Source of the DNA: JdFR-22 sp964534325
GTDB lineage: Archaea > Halobacteriota > Archaeoglobi > Archaeoglobales > Archaeoglobaceae
Length of the DNA: 64,000 bases
Assembly (NCBI GenBank): GCA_964534325.1
Contig: CAZHOR010000003.1
Coordinates: forward strand, 1 to 64,000
Direction of reading: 5' to 3'
Below are positions 43,009-52,189 of the stretch, piece after piece; within the stretch, counting starts at the first letter, position 1, and each line of letters begins with the position of its first letter. The translations under genes and the position numbers were made by a program. The notes under the pieces are model-generated. The model searched no databases, was not told where the DNA came from, and saw nothing but the letters and a program-made list of their open reading frames with translations.

Positions 43009-43484
43009 TGGAATTCGACAGGCAGTATCGAATATTCATAATCTCCTTCGCATTGGGGATGGGTTTCTTCGTGTTCGGGGAAGCAATAACAGGGTACTTG
43101 CTGACATCAGGAGGCATTCAGGACCTCTTCTGGGGCCTGGGAATAAATACTGCATGGTATATGGTATTCTTCCTCTTATCTCTATTCTTTCTGGGGGGTC
43201 TGAAGTTCATAGATGTCCACCTCATCCAGGCCCATCTGGCTTTACTGGTAATGATAGCCATTTATGGTGTATTCCTCACCTTAGACAACCTCTCCTTCTA
43301 CCTTAACTCCCAATGCCTGTTCTGCATCCTTCCATTTCCTATACCCTATTACATCGGATTCCTCAAGACCAGGCATCTTGCGGTGATGATCCCGGTCATC
43401 GTGTTCTTGATAAGGGACTTGATGCTGGAGAAAGAAAAGCTCGTTCAGCTCCAGCTGATGGATAAAATAACCTCACTTCGATAA
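43008..43484 (+). CDS. four-helix membrane protein at the end of the che operon, unknown
   Basis: This 158-residue protein has about four membrane helices (12-32, 46-63, 74-93, and 100-140 in part) and a C-x2-C pair in SQCLFCILPFP. It begins at the base where cheR stops, so it is cotranslated with the che genes. I recognise no family. Possibilities are a membrane sensor or a scaffold; nothing in the sequence decides. It is convergent with cheF, 12 nt away. Confidence 0.75.
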   Translation: MEFDRQYRIFIISFALGMGFFVFGEAITGYLLTSGGIQDLFWGLGINTAWYMVFFLLSLFFLGGLKFIDVHLIQAHLALLVMIAIYGVFLTLDNLSFYLNSQCLFCILPFPIPYYIGFLKTRHLAVMIPVIVFLIRDLMLEKEKLVQLQLMDKITSLR

Positions 43485-43496
43485 CGATAAATAACT

Positions 43497-44402
43497 TCAC
43501 TCTGATAATGCTTCGCTGGCCAGATTCTTTCCTCTGGTGGTTAACATAACTTCTTTTCTCTTCCTGACTTCTTTGAGAACGCCCAGTTCAATTAATCGGT
43601 CATAAACTTCTTCTACTTTGTCCACATCCATACCGATGAATCCTGCTATCTCAAAGGGGGACACTCCAGTGTAGAGGGACATTATTATCTGTTTTTCTGA
43701 TTCGGAGAGGTTTATATCTGCTGTGACCTTATCGAAGCTCCCGAAGATGAAGTTGTTGAGGATATTGAGTATCCCTTCTTTTCCATGGACATAACATTCC
43801 ACGGAGAATTCTTGCTCATTTTCCATTTCAGAGAACTGGATGTCCAGAACTTTTTTTGTCTCCTGATTTATTTCTCTATCCTCTTTCTTCACCAGCTGTA
43901 TCTTGTCCAGATCGACTCTGATGAATTTCTTGCTTTCTGTGACCATTCTGAGCTTGTTCTTCTTTATAGCTATCTGCGCTTTTTCCCATTTGATGTTCTG
44001 CTGGATTACCCCACCTTTTTTAACAGGATACTTGACGAAGACGATTTTTTTGTTTAAAAGGACTTCAAGGAGCTTTTCTTTCAGGTTCTCGAATTCTTTC
44101 TTATTATTGAGGGTTATCAGACTCGAATTCCTCTCCTTTTCAGAGCCGTAATGCTTTATTAAAATGTAGTAGGGCATGGATTTGACTTCGTTACTTATGT
44201 CAAAACGTCCACCAACATCATAAATGGTCTTGAGAGGTATCTTCTTTTTTCTATCCTTGCCGATCATCCAGATATTTTTGGTGGAGAGGATGATGCGACA
44301 TGGGACCCATTTAGCGTCCCTGAATCTTTTATCATTGGATGAGATGGGTGAGATGAACTTACCGACATTATCGGTAATTTTCGATTCAGTCATTACAATC
44401 AT
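43497..44402 (-). CDS. cheF: taxis protein CheF (DUF439)
   Basis: CheF is an archaea-specific adaptor that binds CheY-P and CheC/CheD on one side and the archaellum switch (ArlCDE) on the other, as shown in Halobacterium. This copy has 301 residues: an N-terminal beta-rich region (ISPISSNDKRFRDAKWVPCRI), a middle GGVIQQNIKWEKAQI, and a C-terminal winged helix (LSESEKQIIMSLYTGVSPFE). It shares the same plan as the second CheF at 52190. It is the last gene of the arl operon, 9 nt after the HEAT-repeat gene. Confidence 0.92.
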   Translation of the reverse strand: MIVMTESKITDNVGKFISPISSNDKRFRDAKWVPCRIILSTKNIWMIGKDRKKKIPLKTIYDVGGRFDISNEVKSMPYYILIKHYGSEKERNSSLITLNNKKEFENLKEKLLEVLLNKKIVFVKYPVKKGGVIQQNIKWEKAQIAIKKNKLRMVTESKKFIRVDLDKIQLVKKEDREINQETKKVLDIQFSEMENEQEFSVECYVHGKEGILNILNNFIFGSFDKVTADINLSESEKQIIMSLYTGVSPFEIAGFIGMDVDKVEEVYDRLIELGVLKEVRKRKEVMLTTRGKNLASEALSE

Positions 44403-44411
44403 TATGAAAAT

Positions 44412-45593
44412 TTATTTCTTAAACCTTTCGATTTTCTTAGCAGCCTGAAATGCCATGTTCCTCACTCTGTCACTGGTCTCTTCCTGAGCTTGCTCCAGGA
44501 CGTGCTTGACGGACCTGTCCCCTGCTTCCCCCAGGATCCAGCAGATCAATAGCCTTACCTCCTCATCTTCATGGTTAATTTTGTCAGCAAGCTCGCCAAC
44601 TGATCCTATCTTCACTAATGACGTTGCAGCGAGCCGTCTCTCTTCGGGGGTTCCGGTCTGCAGGATCTTTGTCAGTATATTAACTCCTCTGGAATCTTCA
44701 AGCTGTCCCAAGAGCCACATGGCATTCCTTTTGATGGATTTGTTCTCTGTCTTCTCCAGTACTTCGATAACAACGTATGCGGTTTCTGAGTAGTACTCCA
44801 GACCCTCACTAACCTTTTTTCTCACTTCTTCACTTTTTTCCGGAGGAGTTCGGGACATTATTTCTAACAGAGAGTGAACGGTGGCAACCCTTACCTGGGT
44901 TTGATTATCCTTTAAACCCTTCAACAGGGGTTTTAATGCCTTCTCCCCATCCTTACCCAGTAAAATAGCCGTAAGCTCTCTTACCCGGGGGTCCTGGTCC
45001 CGGAGACATACCTTGATCTTATCTACGTGTTTTTGGGAAATATTAAGGTCGTTTAAGGACTCCAGTGCAGCTCTCTTCACTTTTATATTGCCGTCCTTAA
45101 GCAAGGTCAGCAGTGGTTCGATAGCCCTGTCATCCCCTATCATGCCCAGAGCAGTTGCTGCAGCGCTCCGCACCTTGGGTGAAGTGTCTTCCAGCGCCTC
45201 TATTAAGGCATCAACACCCCTCACCTCACCTATTCTGCCCAGGGCGATAGCAGCGTTCATCCTGAGGCTTTTATCTTCACTCTTCACCATCTTCAGCAAG
45301 TAGTCCACAATTACCCAGGAAGCACCTTCTATCTTTTCTCCCTCGATCTTCTCCAGGAGATTCCGCAGGGCCACCTCATCAGACCATGCGATTGCTTTTG
45401 CAGCAGAGCTTTTAAGCGTCTCGTTCTTTCCGTTGATGACCACATCTACAAGTACCTTTAAAGCCTCTTTTCCTCCCAGCTCCCCCATTAGCTCCAGGGC
45501 TCTGGCTCTTACTTTCTCGTTATTCGATTTGTGGAACACTTTTATTACGGAAGAAACATCTCCTCGCTTCTCTAGCTCATAAAGACTGGTCAT
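44412..45593 (-). CDS. HEAT-repeat protein of the taxis/archaellum operon
   Basis: A 393-residue all-helical protein made of about ten HEAT/PBS-lyase-type repeats of 30-32 residues (for example LRMNAAIALGRIGEVRGVDAL, VRSAAATALGMIGDDRAIEPL with small changes). No signal or membrane segment. In Halobacterium, a HEAT-repeat protein encoded next to two CheF genes interacts with CheF and the archaellum machinery; the same neighbourhood here (arlJ - HEAT - cheF) supports that role. Alternative: a general scaffold. Confidence 0.85.
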   Translation of the reverse strand: MTSLYELEKRGDVSSVIKVFHKSNNEKVRARALELMGELGGKEALKVLVDVVINGKNETLKSSAAKAIAWSDEVALRNLLEKIEGEKIEGASWVIVDYLLKMVKSEDKSLRMNAAIALGRIGEVRGVDALIEALEDTSPKVRSAAATALGMIGDDRAIEPLLTLLKDGNIKVKRAALESLNDLNISQKHVDKIKVCLRDQDPRVRELTAILLGKDGEKALKPLLKGLKDNQTQVRVATVHSLLEIMSRTPPEKSEEVRKKVSEGLEYYSETAYVVIEVLEKTENKSIKRNAMWLLGQLEDSRGVNILTKILQTGTPEERRLAATSLVKIGSVGELADKINHEDEEVRLLICWILGEAGDRSVKHVLEQAQEETSDRVRNMAFQAAKKIERFKK

Positions 45594-45645
45594 GATAATA
45601 ATAATATTATGCTTATACTATTTATAAGTTAAGCATTTCACACCA

Positions 45646-47331
45646 TCAAATGCTAATGAACGACCCCATCCCAACTTCAACCGCATAAGCGCACATGGTG
45701 GATATCCACATCATGTTCACAAAATGAAAATAGGCGTTCACCTGGTGACCGCCATCAACTATCTTTATCATTATAGCAGACAGCATGGCGTGTATCAGAA
45801 GTATGAGTACCATCAAAAAGCTCACTTCTCCTATATTATACTGGGTCAGAGTTATAACGGAGGAGACCGAGAGATCTGTTTCCAGCGAGATGGCGCTCAT
45901 GGACTGGGCCATCATGTTGACAACCATAATTCCTACATAGAGGGAGAAGGATAAGCTGGCGGTGATACCGTAAAGGACACCGGTGAGCGTTGTCGAGGTC
46001 TGATTTCGGTAGGTTCTGAGAGAGTATATCTTCTCCACGTTCTTGGCGATTATCTTCCCCAGCTTATCGGGAACACCTCCTTTGAGCCTTGAATCGTAGT
46101 ACATGGTGGAGAACTTGTGTATCAAGAACGATTCGGCTCCTTTGATGAACATCTCCCAGGACTTTTCTTGACTTATCCTCAAGTTAAGTCTCTTGTAGAG
46201 GTTTCTTACCAGATTTGTTAATTCTCCGAAGTCCTTATGCTGGAGTGTTCTCAGTGCGTGCGTTGTTGTGGTTTGCTTGGCCGACTCCGCAGCCCCAAGA
46301 GACCTGATGAAACTGGGGAACTGCTTATCCCGCCCCTTTATCTCCGACTCTACTCTTCTGGATATGATTCCCGGTAAAAGGAGTGGGGTGAGAGGGATGG
46401 TGAACCTCATGATAAGCGGGAGCTGGTTTATGAAGGTGAAAGCTATTTTAAAATAAGATAACATGATTATTACGGATAGGACCATCACAGCTCCGATGGA
46501 GATAATGATTCCTTTTTCGATCTTTTTCTCCGAACTCGTTTTGGCGTCAAATTTCCCCCATAGGGGGTCATTGGGGATTCGGGAGTACATGGCGTAGAGA
46601 AAAGCAACCTCTACTATAGCGAAAAGGAATACAGTCGAAACCACCAGTATGGTAGGGGACATCCCGGTGATAGCGGGTAGGATAATGGCGAAAACTACAG
46701 CGAATGCAATAGATAGTATCATTGACAGGAACAGCTCTTTAAATATGTCCACATCCTTTAGAGCGTTGACGTACATTGTCTCGAATTCCGACATTATGAC
46801 CGACTGCTCTCCCACCAGAAAGTCCTCTAATTCTTGACCTGCATCTACGTTGTACGCAAATCTCTCCAGAAAATCACTGAATATTTTGCTGGGGCATCTC
46901 GCGGCCTGGAACTTGCAGGCTTCAGGCAGACTCATCCCCCAGTCATGTACCAGCTTGTTGATCAATTTGGCCTGCCTGCTCAATTCTTGATATTCTTTTT
47001 TCTCTCCAATGATCCTGAATAGACCCTTTCTCTCCATGTCCGCAGTTGAAAGAGTACCGGCATGGGTTATGAACAGATGAAGATTCTGGTTTATCTCCAC
47101 CCTTTTTTTGTCCACCACAACTTTAGGATAGATCAATGCTACCAGTAAACCGAATAAAGGTAATGTGAGGAATATGAATGAGAAACTACCCAGTAACCTT
47201 CCCACAAAAATGTATAGTATTAATCCGGCTACTAAGAAGGCCAGAGCCAATGGCAAAGCAAATCTGATAAAATATTCCTGGGCGTCCAAGCCCAACATCC
47301 TGAAAGCGTTATCAAACTGATTCGAGCTCAT
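45646..47331 (-). CDS. arlJ: archaellum membrane platform ArlJ (FlaJ)
   Basis: ArlJ is the polytopic membrane core of the archaellum motor, related to type IV pilus PilC/GspF. The 561-residue protein has N-terminal helices (21-45, 50-68), a large cytoplasmic domain with helices rich in charge (85-200), and two further membrane clusters and a second cytoplasmic GspF domain (about 330-430), ending in hydrophobic helices. It follows arlI by 11 nt. Confidence 0.95.
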   Translation of the reverse strand: MSSNQFDNAFRMLGLDAQEYFIRFALPLALAFLVAGLILYIFVGRLLGSFSFIFLTLPLFGLLVALIYPKVVVDKKRVEINQNLHLFITHAGTLSTADMERKGLFRIIGEKKEYQELSRQAKLINKLVHDWGMSLPEACKFQAARCPSKIFSDFLERFAYNVDAGQELEDFLVGEQSVIMSEFETMYVNALKDVDIFKELFLSMILSIAFAVVFAIILPAITGMSPTILVVSTVFLFAIVEVAFLYAMYSRIPNDPLWGKFDAKTSSEKKIEKGIIISIGAVMVLSVIIMLSYFKIAFTFINQLPLIMRFTIPLTPLLLPGIISRRVESEIKGRDKQFPSFIRSLGAAESAKQTTTTHALRTLQHKDFGELTNLVRNLYKRLNLRISQEKSWEMFIKGAESFLIHKFSTMYYDSRLKGGVPDKLGKIIAKNVEKIYSLRTYRNQTSTTLTGVLYGITASLSFSLYVGIMVVNMMAQSMSAISLETDLSVSSVITLTQYNIGEVSFLMVLILLIHAMLSAIMIKIVDGGHQVNAYFHFVNMMWISTMCAYAVEVGMGSFISI

Positions 47332-47342
47332 CTTTTCTGATT

Positions 47343-48983
47343 CTAATGAACGCTAAAAGGCAATCCATCGATCCCGTTTAATCTATATGCTTTCAACAAC
47401 TCATTCACTTCGTGGTAGTCGAAGATCTTCTCCTGCACCATTCTCTCAATGATCTTGCTCCTCATCTCCAGATCATTGTAGATCTGCTTCCTGTCAGAGT
47501 AACCCAATTTGACGGCGATCTTATCCTCCAGGATGTAGGAGTTGGCAAACCCCCTGAAAGATATCTCGTCGTTGGCAAAATCGTACTCGAAAGTCTCTCT
47601 GGTAATAATACCGTCAGCTTGTTTAGAATAACCCTCAACTTCCTGAACGCTGGTAACCCTTCTTACTCCCTTTCCTTTGATGAAATTCTGAAAGAGAGCT
47701 ATGTCCAGATTCCCTACGAATGGGGTGGGCACGTTTATGGGGTCACTGGTTATCCTCTGAACCAGCGCTTCCATGGTTCCTGCGTGGAAGGTGAATATGA
47801 CAGGGTGGCCGGTCTGCATGGCCTGGAAGGCGATCCTACCTTCTTCACCTCTAACCTCACCAACAATGATGTAGTTGGGCCTGCTCCTCAAGGCAGCTTT
47901 CAATAAGCCGAACATATCAACTCCACCTCTCCCGCCTTCACCCTCTCTGGTACACATCTGCTGCCATGCGTTATGAGGGGGTAAAACTTCGGGAGTATCT
48001 TCAACGGTGTAGATCTTTGAGTCGTGATGGATGAAGCTGAGAGCAGCATTCAGTGTGGTGGTTTTACCACTGGCTGTTTCACCGCTGACAATGAAGCTGA
48101 CGTCGTTCTCCAGACATAACCACAGATAAGCGGCGAGGGTGGGTGACATGGAACCGAACTTGACCAGCTGAGTAAAGGATAGGGGGACCTCTTTGAACTT
48201 CCTGATGGTAAGGGAAGAACCCCTGTTGGATACGTCGTCACTGTAAACCAGATTAAGCCTTGAGCCATCGGGGAGTTTGGCATCAACGATGGGGTGAGCA
48301 TCTGTTACCGGCTTACCTATTCTCTCTCCCAGAGCCTTAAGATATCTCTCGTATTCCTGTTCATTATCCCATTTCACGTTGGTCCTGACCATGTCGAAGA
48401 TCTTGTGAGTTCCGTAGGTGATCTCCCGATTTATTACATGGATATCCTCAAAATATTTATCCCTGATCATCGGTTCCAGGGGACCCAAGCCGATAATATC
48501 TCTATTTAGCCTGTACCTCAGCTTATTGTAAGTGTCTTCCGTGACCTCTATCTTTTTACCGCCAAATCTGCTTAGTAACCCCTTCTTTTCGTTATCGGGA
48601 TTCCTTCTTATTGATACTATTTTGGAGAGTATTTCTTCAATTATATCTGTGAATCCCTCGTCACTCTCGGGGGTCTCTTCCTCTATGGACCTTTCCAGAA
48701 CGATTTCTCTAATGGTCCTGTATTTATTGTACTCTTCTTCGTTAAGAGTAGGTTCGACGCCGTAATATTTGGTCTCTTGAGCCATACCTCCCCATATGTG
48801 CGCGAAGAGCATCTCTCCAATAGGATAGATCAAATTGGGTCTCTCCGCCTTATCATCACTGCTTGGCTCTTCCTTGAACTCAGGATATTTTCCGGTGATC
48901 CTTTTAAAGCTTACAAGGTGGTCCTTTAGGTGTGGAAACCTGTAAGCAAGGTTTTTTAACTCGGGATCAAGTTTGGTTGCCAT
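47343..48983 (-). CDS. arlI: archaellum motor ATPase ArlI (FlaI)
   Basis: ArlI is the secretion ATPase that drives archaellum assembly and rotation. The 546-residue protein has the Walker A VSGETASGKTTTLNAAL, an Asp box ending TVEDTPEV, Walker B-type IIVGEVRGEEGRIAFQAM and the His box GHPVIFTFHAGTMEALVQRI. The N-terminal 150 residues form the archaeal-specific domain. It lies 14 nt after arlH and 11 nt before arlJ. Confidence 0.96.
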   Translation of the reverse strand: MATKLDPELKNLAYRFPHLKDHLVSFKRITGKYPEFKEEPSSDDKAERPNLIYPIGEMLFAHIWGGMAQETKYYGVEPTLNEEEYNKYRTIREIVLERSIEEETPESDEGFTDIIEEILSKIVSIRRNPDNEKKGLLSRFGGKKIEVTEDTYNKLRYRLNRDIIGLGPLEPMIRDKYFEDIHVINREITYGTHKIFDMVRTNVKWDNEQEYERYLKALGERIGKPVTDAHPIVDAKLPDGSRLNLVYSDDVSNRGSSLTIRKFKEVPLSFTQLVKFGSMSPTLAAYLWLCLENDVSFIVSGETASGKTTTLNAALSFIHHDSKIYTVEDTPEVLPPHNAWQQMCTREGEGGRGGVDMFGLLKAALRSRPNYIIVGEVRGEEGRIAFQAMQTGHPVIFTFHAGTMEALVQRITSDPINVPTPFVGNLDIALFQNFIKGKGVRRVTSVQEVEGYSKQADGIITRETFEYDFANDEISFRGFANSYILEDKIAVKLGYSDRKQIYNDLEMRSKIIERMVQEKIFDYHEVNELLKAYRLNGIDGLPFSVH

Positions 48984-48997
48984 AAATCACCCCCTAC

Positions 48998-49714
48998 TTA
49001 GACCACCGACCTGGATTCAATAACAATACCGACGCCGGGCCTTACGGAGAATCCTATTTTATCACCTAACTTGTCTCCTCCCCCAGCGTGTCTGTTAACG
49101 TTGATTGAACGCCTTATCTCCGATCCAACTTCAATCATCTCAATATAAAAATAAACATCTGCAACTGATCTGAAGGGGTTTATAACATCCTCGGACACAT
49201 TGGAAGGGTCAACTGTGATTATAATGGTTTTACCTCTTCCTATCATGTCCCTGAAAAAGGAGATAATGGAGAGAGCCGCACCTCTACCCTCGTCTTTGGT
49301 TATCATCTCTTCGAAAGTGGCATCATTCCTCAATATGGCATCAAATGTATCGATTATGATAACATCTGCTTTCCAGATGGCTTTTGATTCCTTCATCCTG
49401 TTCAATAGCTCTCTTTTACCCTTGAATTTACCCAGATCTGCATGCAAAAACAACATTTTCTCCTGAAGGAGCATGGACTCTATTTTGGTGTAGCCCAGCG
49501 CATGCATCTGGCCCAAGAATCTGTTCACTCTGAGCTCGGTGGAGATATAGGTAACGGTATGTTCTGCCATACAAAGGCCATAGGAGAACCTCTGAGTGAG
49601 TGCACTCTTTCCGCCTCCGTAGTTGCTTTCCAGGAGGACTATGCAACCTTCGGGCAGTCCTCCTCCCAGCTTTTCTTTAACTCTGTCAGTATTTTCTAAA
49701 TCAATGGAATACAT
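48998..49714 (-). CDS. arlH: archaellum RecA-like ATP-binding protein ArlH (FlaH)
   Basis: ArlH, a KaiC/RecA-like protein, forms a ring under ArlI and controls motor assembly. The 238-residue protein has a Walker A loop in LLESNYGGGKSALTQRF (residues 33-37 GGGKS) and Walker B ADVIIIDTFDAIL. It starts a sub-cluster separated from arlG by 147 nt, which could carry an additional promoter. Confidence 0.94.
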   Translation of the reverse strand: MYSIDLENTDRVKEKLGGGLPEGCIVLLESNYGGGKSALTQRFSYGLCMAEHTVTYISTELRVNRFLGQMHALGYTKIESMLLQEKMLFLHADLGKFKGKRELLNRMKESKAIWKADVIIIDTFDAILRNDATFEEMITKDEGRGAALSIISFFRDMIGRGKTIIITVDPSNVSEDVINPFRSVADVYFYIEMIEVGSEIRRSINVNRHAGGGDKLGDKIGFSVRPGVGIVIESRSVV

Positions 49715-49861
49715 ATCATCACCTGCTGTTACCTACGTGAACATAAGGGAGTACCTATATCATAATAATAGTTATAATTTAAAAAAGGTTTTCTAATTTG
49801 TCCTCATGGCAAATAAGCCGTATGGGGATTTATTTATTAATTTAATATATATTGATAAATA

Positions 49862-50299
49862 TTATATTCGGAACTTCATCTCATCCCACTCGTTACCTTT
49901 TACATAGATCCGGATGGTGTGGGAGCCCGAAGGAAGGGAAGTGTTTATAGTCAATTTGGCAACATCAGAAGGCAATAACTCGTTATCTCCATCCAGAGAT
50001 GATACAGAATAGTTTGTGAAGTATGTGCCATTGATCAGAACATCAAACAACTTCTTATCCGGAGCCAATGAGCTATCTCCAGTGTTCTTAACGTAAATTA
50101 TGAGCGGGTCATTGGCAATATTGTCCGGGTCATTTATTATGGTTATATCATCCTTGATATTCTCTACCAGCGATCTGCTTCTTTGATTGAAGACGTCAGA
50201 GGTCTCCTGTATAGAGGTTATCATTACCCCCGCGATCATGGAGGAGATTACCAGTGCTGCAATGAAGAATATTATTTCTGATACGGGTGTAGATGCCAT
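49862..50299 (-). CDS. arlG: archaellum protein ArlG (FlaG)
   Basis: A 145-residue protein with an N-terminal archaellin-like hydrophobic helix (8-28, FFIAALVISSMIAGVMITSI) and a beta-sandwich exterior domain (about 60-145, LIIYVKNTGDSSLAP). ArlG forms filaments capped by ArlF in the cell envelope and couples the motor stator to the S-layer. It starts immediately after the arlF stop. Confidence 0.9.
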   Translation of the reverse strand: MASTPVSEIIFFIAALVISSMIAGVMITSIQETSDVFNQRSRSLVENIKDDITIINDPDNIANDPLIIYVKNTGDSSLAPDKKLFDVLINGTYFTNYSVSSLDGDNELLPSDVAKLTINTSLPSGSHTIRIYVKGNEWDEMKFRI

Positions 50300-50722
50300 T
50301 TAACCACTCCAGTAGTCTGACGCTCCATTATCTGCCACCAATTTTACTCGAGATGGGTTTAGCGATGAGTTCACTTCGATGGTAAGGGTTTCATCTGGAA
50401 TCCAGATGTTAACGTCCTCACCCTGAACTGTGGTGGAAGTGATATTATCGGTGTACAGGTTCCCGTCCAACAATACCTCTATTTTGTCCGTCTGGATGAC
50501 CGTGCTTCCGTCGTTGGTGGCATTGATAGTTACAGTTCCTGAATTGAAACTGACGTTATCCACATTTAAAAAGGTATGAATTTGATCGTATTCTATTTTT
50601 CCCTTCTCGATATCTGCTTTTCGCAACAGCTCGTAGTTCGAGCTAAGGGTGCTGAAAACCATTGACGCAGTGACAGCCATGGCTATTAACAGGATTGCGC
50701 TAGCAATTGCTCCCGAAGGCAT
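50300..50722 (-). CDS. arlF: archaellum stator protein ArlF (FlaF)
   Basis: A 140-residue protein with an N-terminal membrane helix (5-26, AIASAILLIAMAVTASMVF) and a C-terminal beta-sandwich domain (about 55-140, VSFNSGTVTINATNDGSTVI). ArlF binds the S-layer lattice and anchors the rotating motor. Its start overlaps the end of arlCDE by 23 nt. Confidence 0.9.
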   Translation of the reverse strand: MPSGAIASAILLIAMAVTASMVFSTLSSNYELLRKADIEKGKIEYDQIHTFLNVDNVSFNSGTVTINATNDGSTVIQTDKIEVLLDGNLYTDNITSTTVQGEDVNIWIPDETLTIEVNSSLNPSRVKLVADNGASDYWSG

Positions 50723-52034
50723 GTTCTGTGATCACGTCGTTAACGTCTTTTTCCAGCTCTTCCACATCCTTAACCAATCTCTCAACCTCTTCAAGATTGA
50801 GGTCGTGGCCACTGAGTTTGGAGATGAAGATAAGTGATTTGAAGTGGTCTCTCAGAGTAGGGGTCTCCGGTTCATTGATTACGTGTCCTTCTCTTAAAAC
50901 ATAACCTCTGGAATAGTTGATAAGCAAGTCTTTAACGTTCTTGCTTATCCATCCGATATCCACGTAAAAGTCCAGTATATCGGCCATTCTCTTTATTCCG
51001 AAAGTGTTGACCAGGTAATCCATCCACTTCAATGCGATGACATCTGAGATGAGGTCTTTGGGAATGTCTTTCAGGTAGGGGGAGGAAGAAGATTTGGGAA
51101 GCTTTCCAGCATGAGTTCTTGTCTTGTACACGGCTTCCTGCACATTCTCACTGGTCTCTGATGGACGTACGTGACCCTCTATCTCCGCACGAGATTCGTC
51201 TTCGGCTTCATCTCCAGACCATTCATCGACCAGGTCGGGCTCTTCAAAATCGATCTCTTCAGCCTTCTTTTCTTTGCTCTCACGGCTCTCTTGACCTCCT
51301 GTTTCTTCTTCCTTCAGCCTCTCGAACATGTCCTCCGGAGCTTCTCCCGATGAGGATTCAGAACCCTCTTCTGCTCCCTTAACAGCTGTATCGGTTTCAA
51401 CGGGCTCTGGTTCACTTTCCATCTCTGGCTCGGTGTCATCAACATCTTCGAAGAAGCTCTCTGCATCCTTCGAAGTGAGGTCTTCTGGGACATCTTCCTG
51501 TTTGCTCTCCTTATTTACTGATGAGAATATCCCTAAACCTTCGCCTCCTCCGTATCCCGTTTCTGTAGCGAAGGGATTAATTCCTTCGGTGACCATCTCA
51601 TAGATGCCCAGTAGCTTTCTGATATTCTCTTCCATTTCGTTGATCTTATTCCCCATCTCTTCGTTCTCAGCCCTTATAGTGTTCAGCTTTGAGGAGACTT
51701 GACCTACTTCATTCTCTACATCTTTTACTCTTGTTTCCATCTCCGCCATTTTACCTGAAGAGCTCTCGTCATCGTCTAATTCGTCATCAAGAGCATCTCC
51801 CAATTCATCACCGAATTCTTCGTCTTCTTCGAACTCCTCTTCTTCATCAAATTCTTCATCTTCAAAATTGGACTCGTCTTCCATTTCAAACTCTTCCTCT
51901 TCTCTTTTCTTTGGCTTACTCTTCTTTTTACTCTTCTTGCTGGCCTTGCCGCTTTTGCTGGAAGGGCTTTTATGACTTTTAGTTTGATCAGAACTTGACA
52001 ATTTTTTCAGAGTATTTTTTAACATCCTCTTCAC
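50700..52034 (-). CDS. arlCDE: fused archaellum switch protein ArlCDE (FlaCDE)
   Basis: The 444-residue protein joins ArlC and ArlD/E parts. A basic N-terminus (Lys/Ser-rich, 1-45) and a very acidic stretch (46-92) precede a coiled coil (about 95-140) with the family motif LLGIYEMVTEGINPFA. A long acidic linker leads to the ArlD/E domain (about 330-444; ISDVIALKWMDYLVNTFGIKR). The ArlCDE ring receives the CheF signal and mediates switching. It opens the leftward arl operon, with a perfect palindrome 18-29 nt upstream. Confidence 0.93.
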   Translation of the reverse strand: MKRMLKNTLKKLSSSDQTKSHKSPSSKSGKASKKSKKKSKPKKREEEEFEMEDESNFEDEEFDEEEEFEEDEEFGDELGDALDDELDDDESSSGKMAEMETRVKDVENEVGQVSSKLNTIRAENEEMGNKINEMEENIRKLLGIYEMVTEGINPFATETGYGGGEGLGIFSSVNKESKQEDVPEDLTSKDAESFFEDVDDTEPEMESEPEPVETDTAVKGAEEGSESSSGEAPEDMFERLKEEETGGQESRESKEKKAEEIDFEEPDLVDEWSGDEAEDESRAEIEGHVRPSETSENVQEAVYKTRTHAGKLPKSSSSPYLKDIPKDLISDVIALKWMDYLVNTFGIKRMADILDFYVDIGWISKNVKDLLINYSRGYVLREGHVINEPETPTLRDHFKSLIFISKLSGHDLNLEEVERLVKDVEELEKDVNDVITEHAFGSNC

Positions 52035-52051
52035 TCTCCCCTAATAATGAG

Positions 52052-52063
52052 ATAATCGATTAT
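52052..52063. promoter_or_regulatory. perfect 12-bp palindrome upstream of arlCDE
   Basis: The sequence ATAATCGATTAT is a perfect dyad centred 24 nt upstream of the arlCDE start, where the TATA box of a near-leaderless transcript would fall. It could be an operator for a motility regulator or simply TATA-rich sequence. The rest of 52035-52189 is AT-rich, with a TATA-like ATAGTATATATTAAC about 20-30 nt before the divergent cheF. Confidence 0.45.
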
Positions 52064-52189
52064 GAACCTTTTAACTATTTTCTTATTATAATGATAACAA
52101 TCATGGAAATGTTATTTAATCTTTATGAAATGACAACTATGAGAATCAGTAAAATTTAAGAATTTTATAGTATATATTAACAGTTAATT

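Noticed and set aside
49715..49861. Possible small gene between arlG and arlH
   Set aside because: AT-rich with no frame longer than about 20 codons preceded by a ribosome site; better read as promoter or leader.
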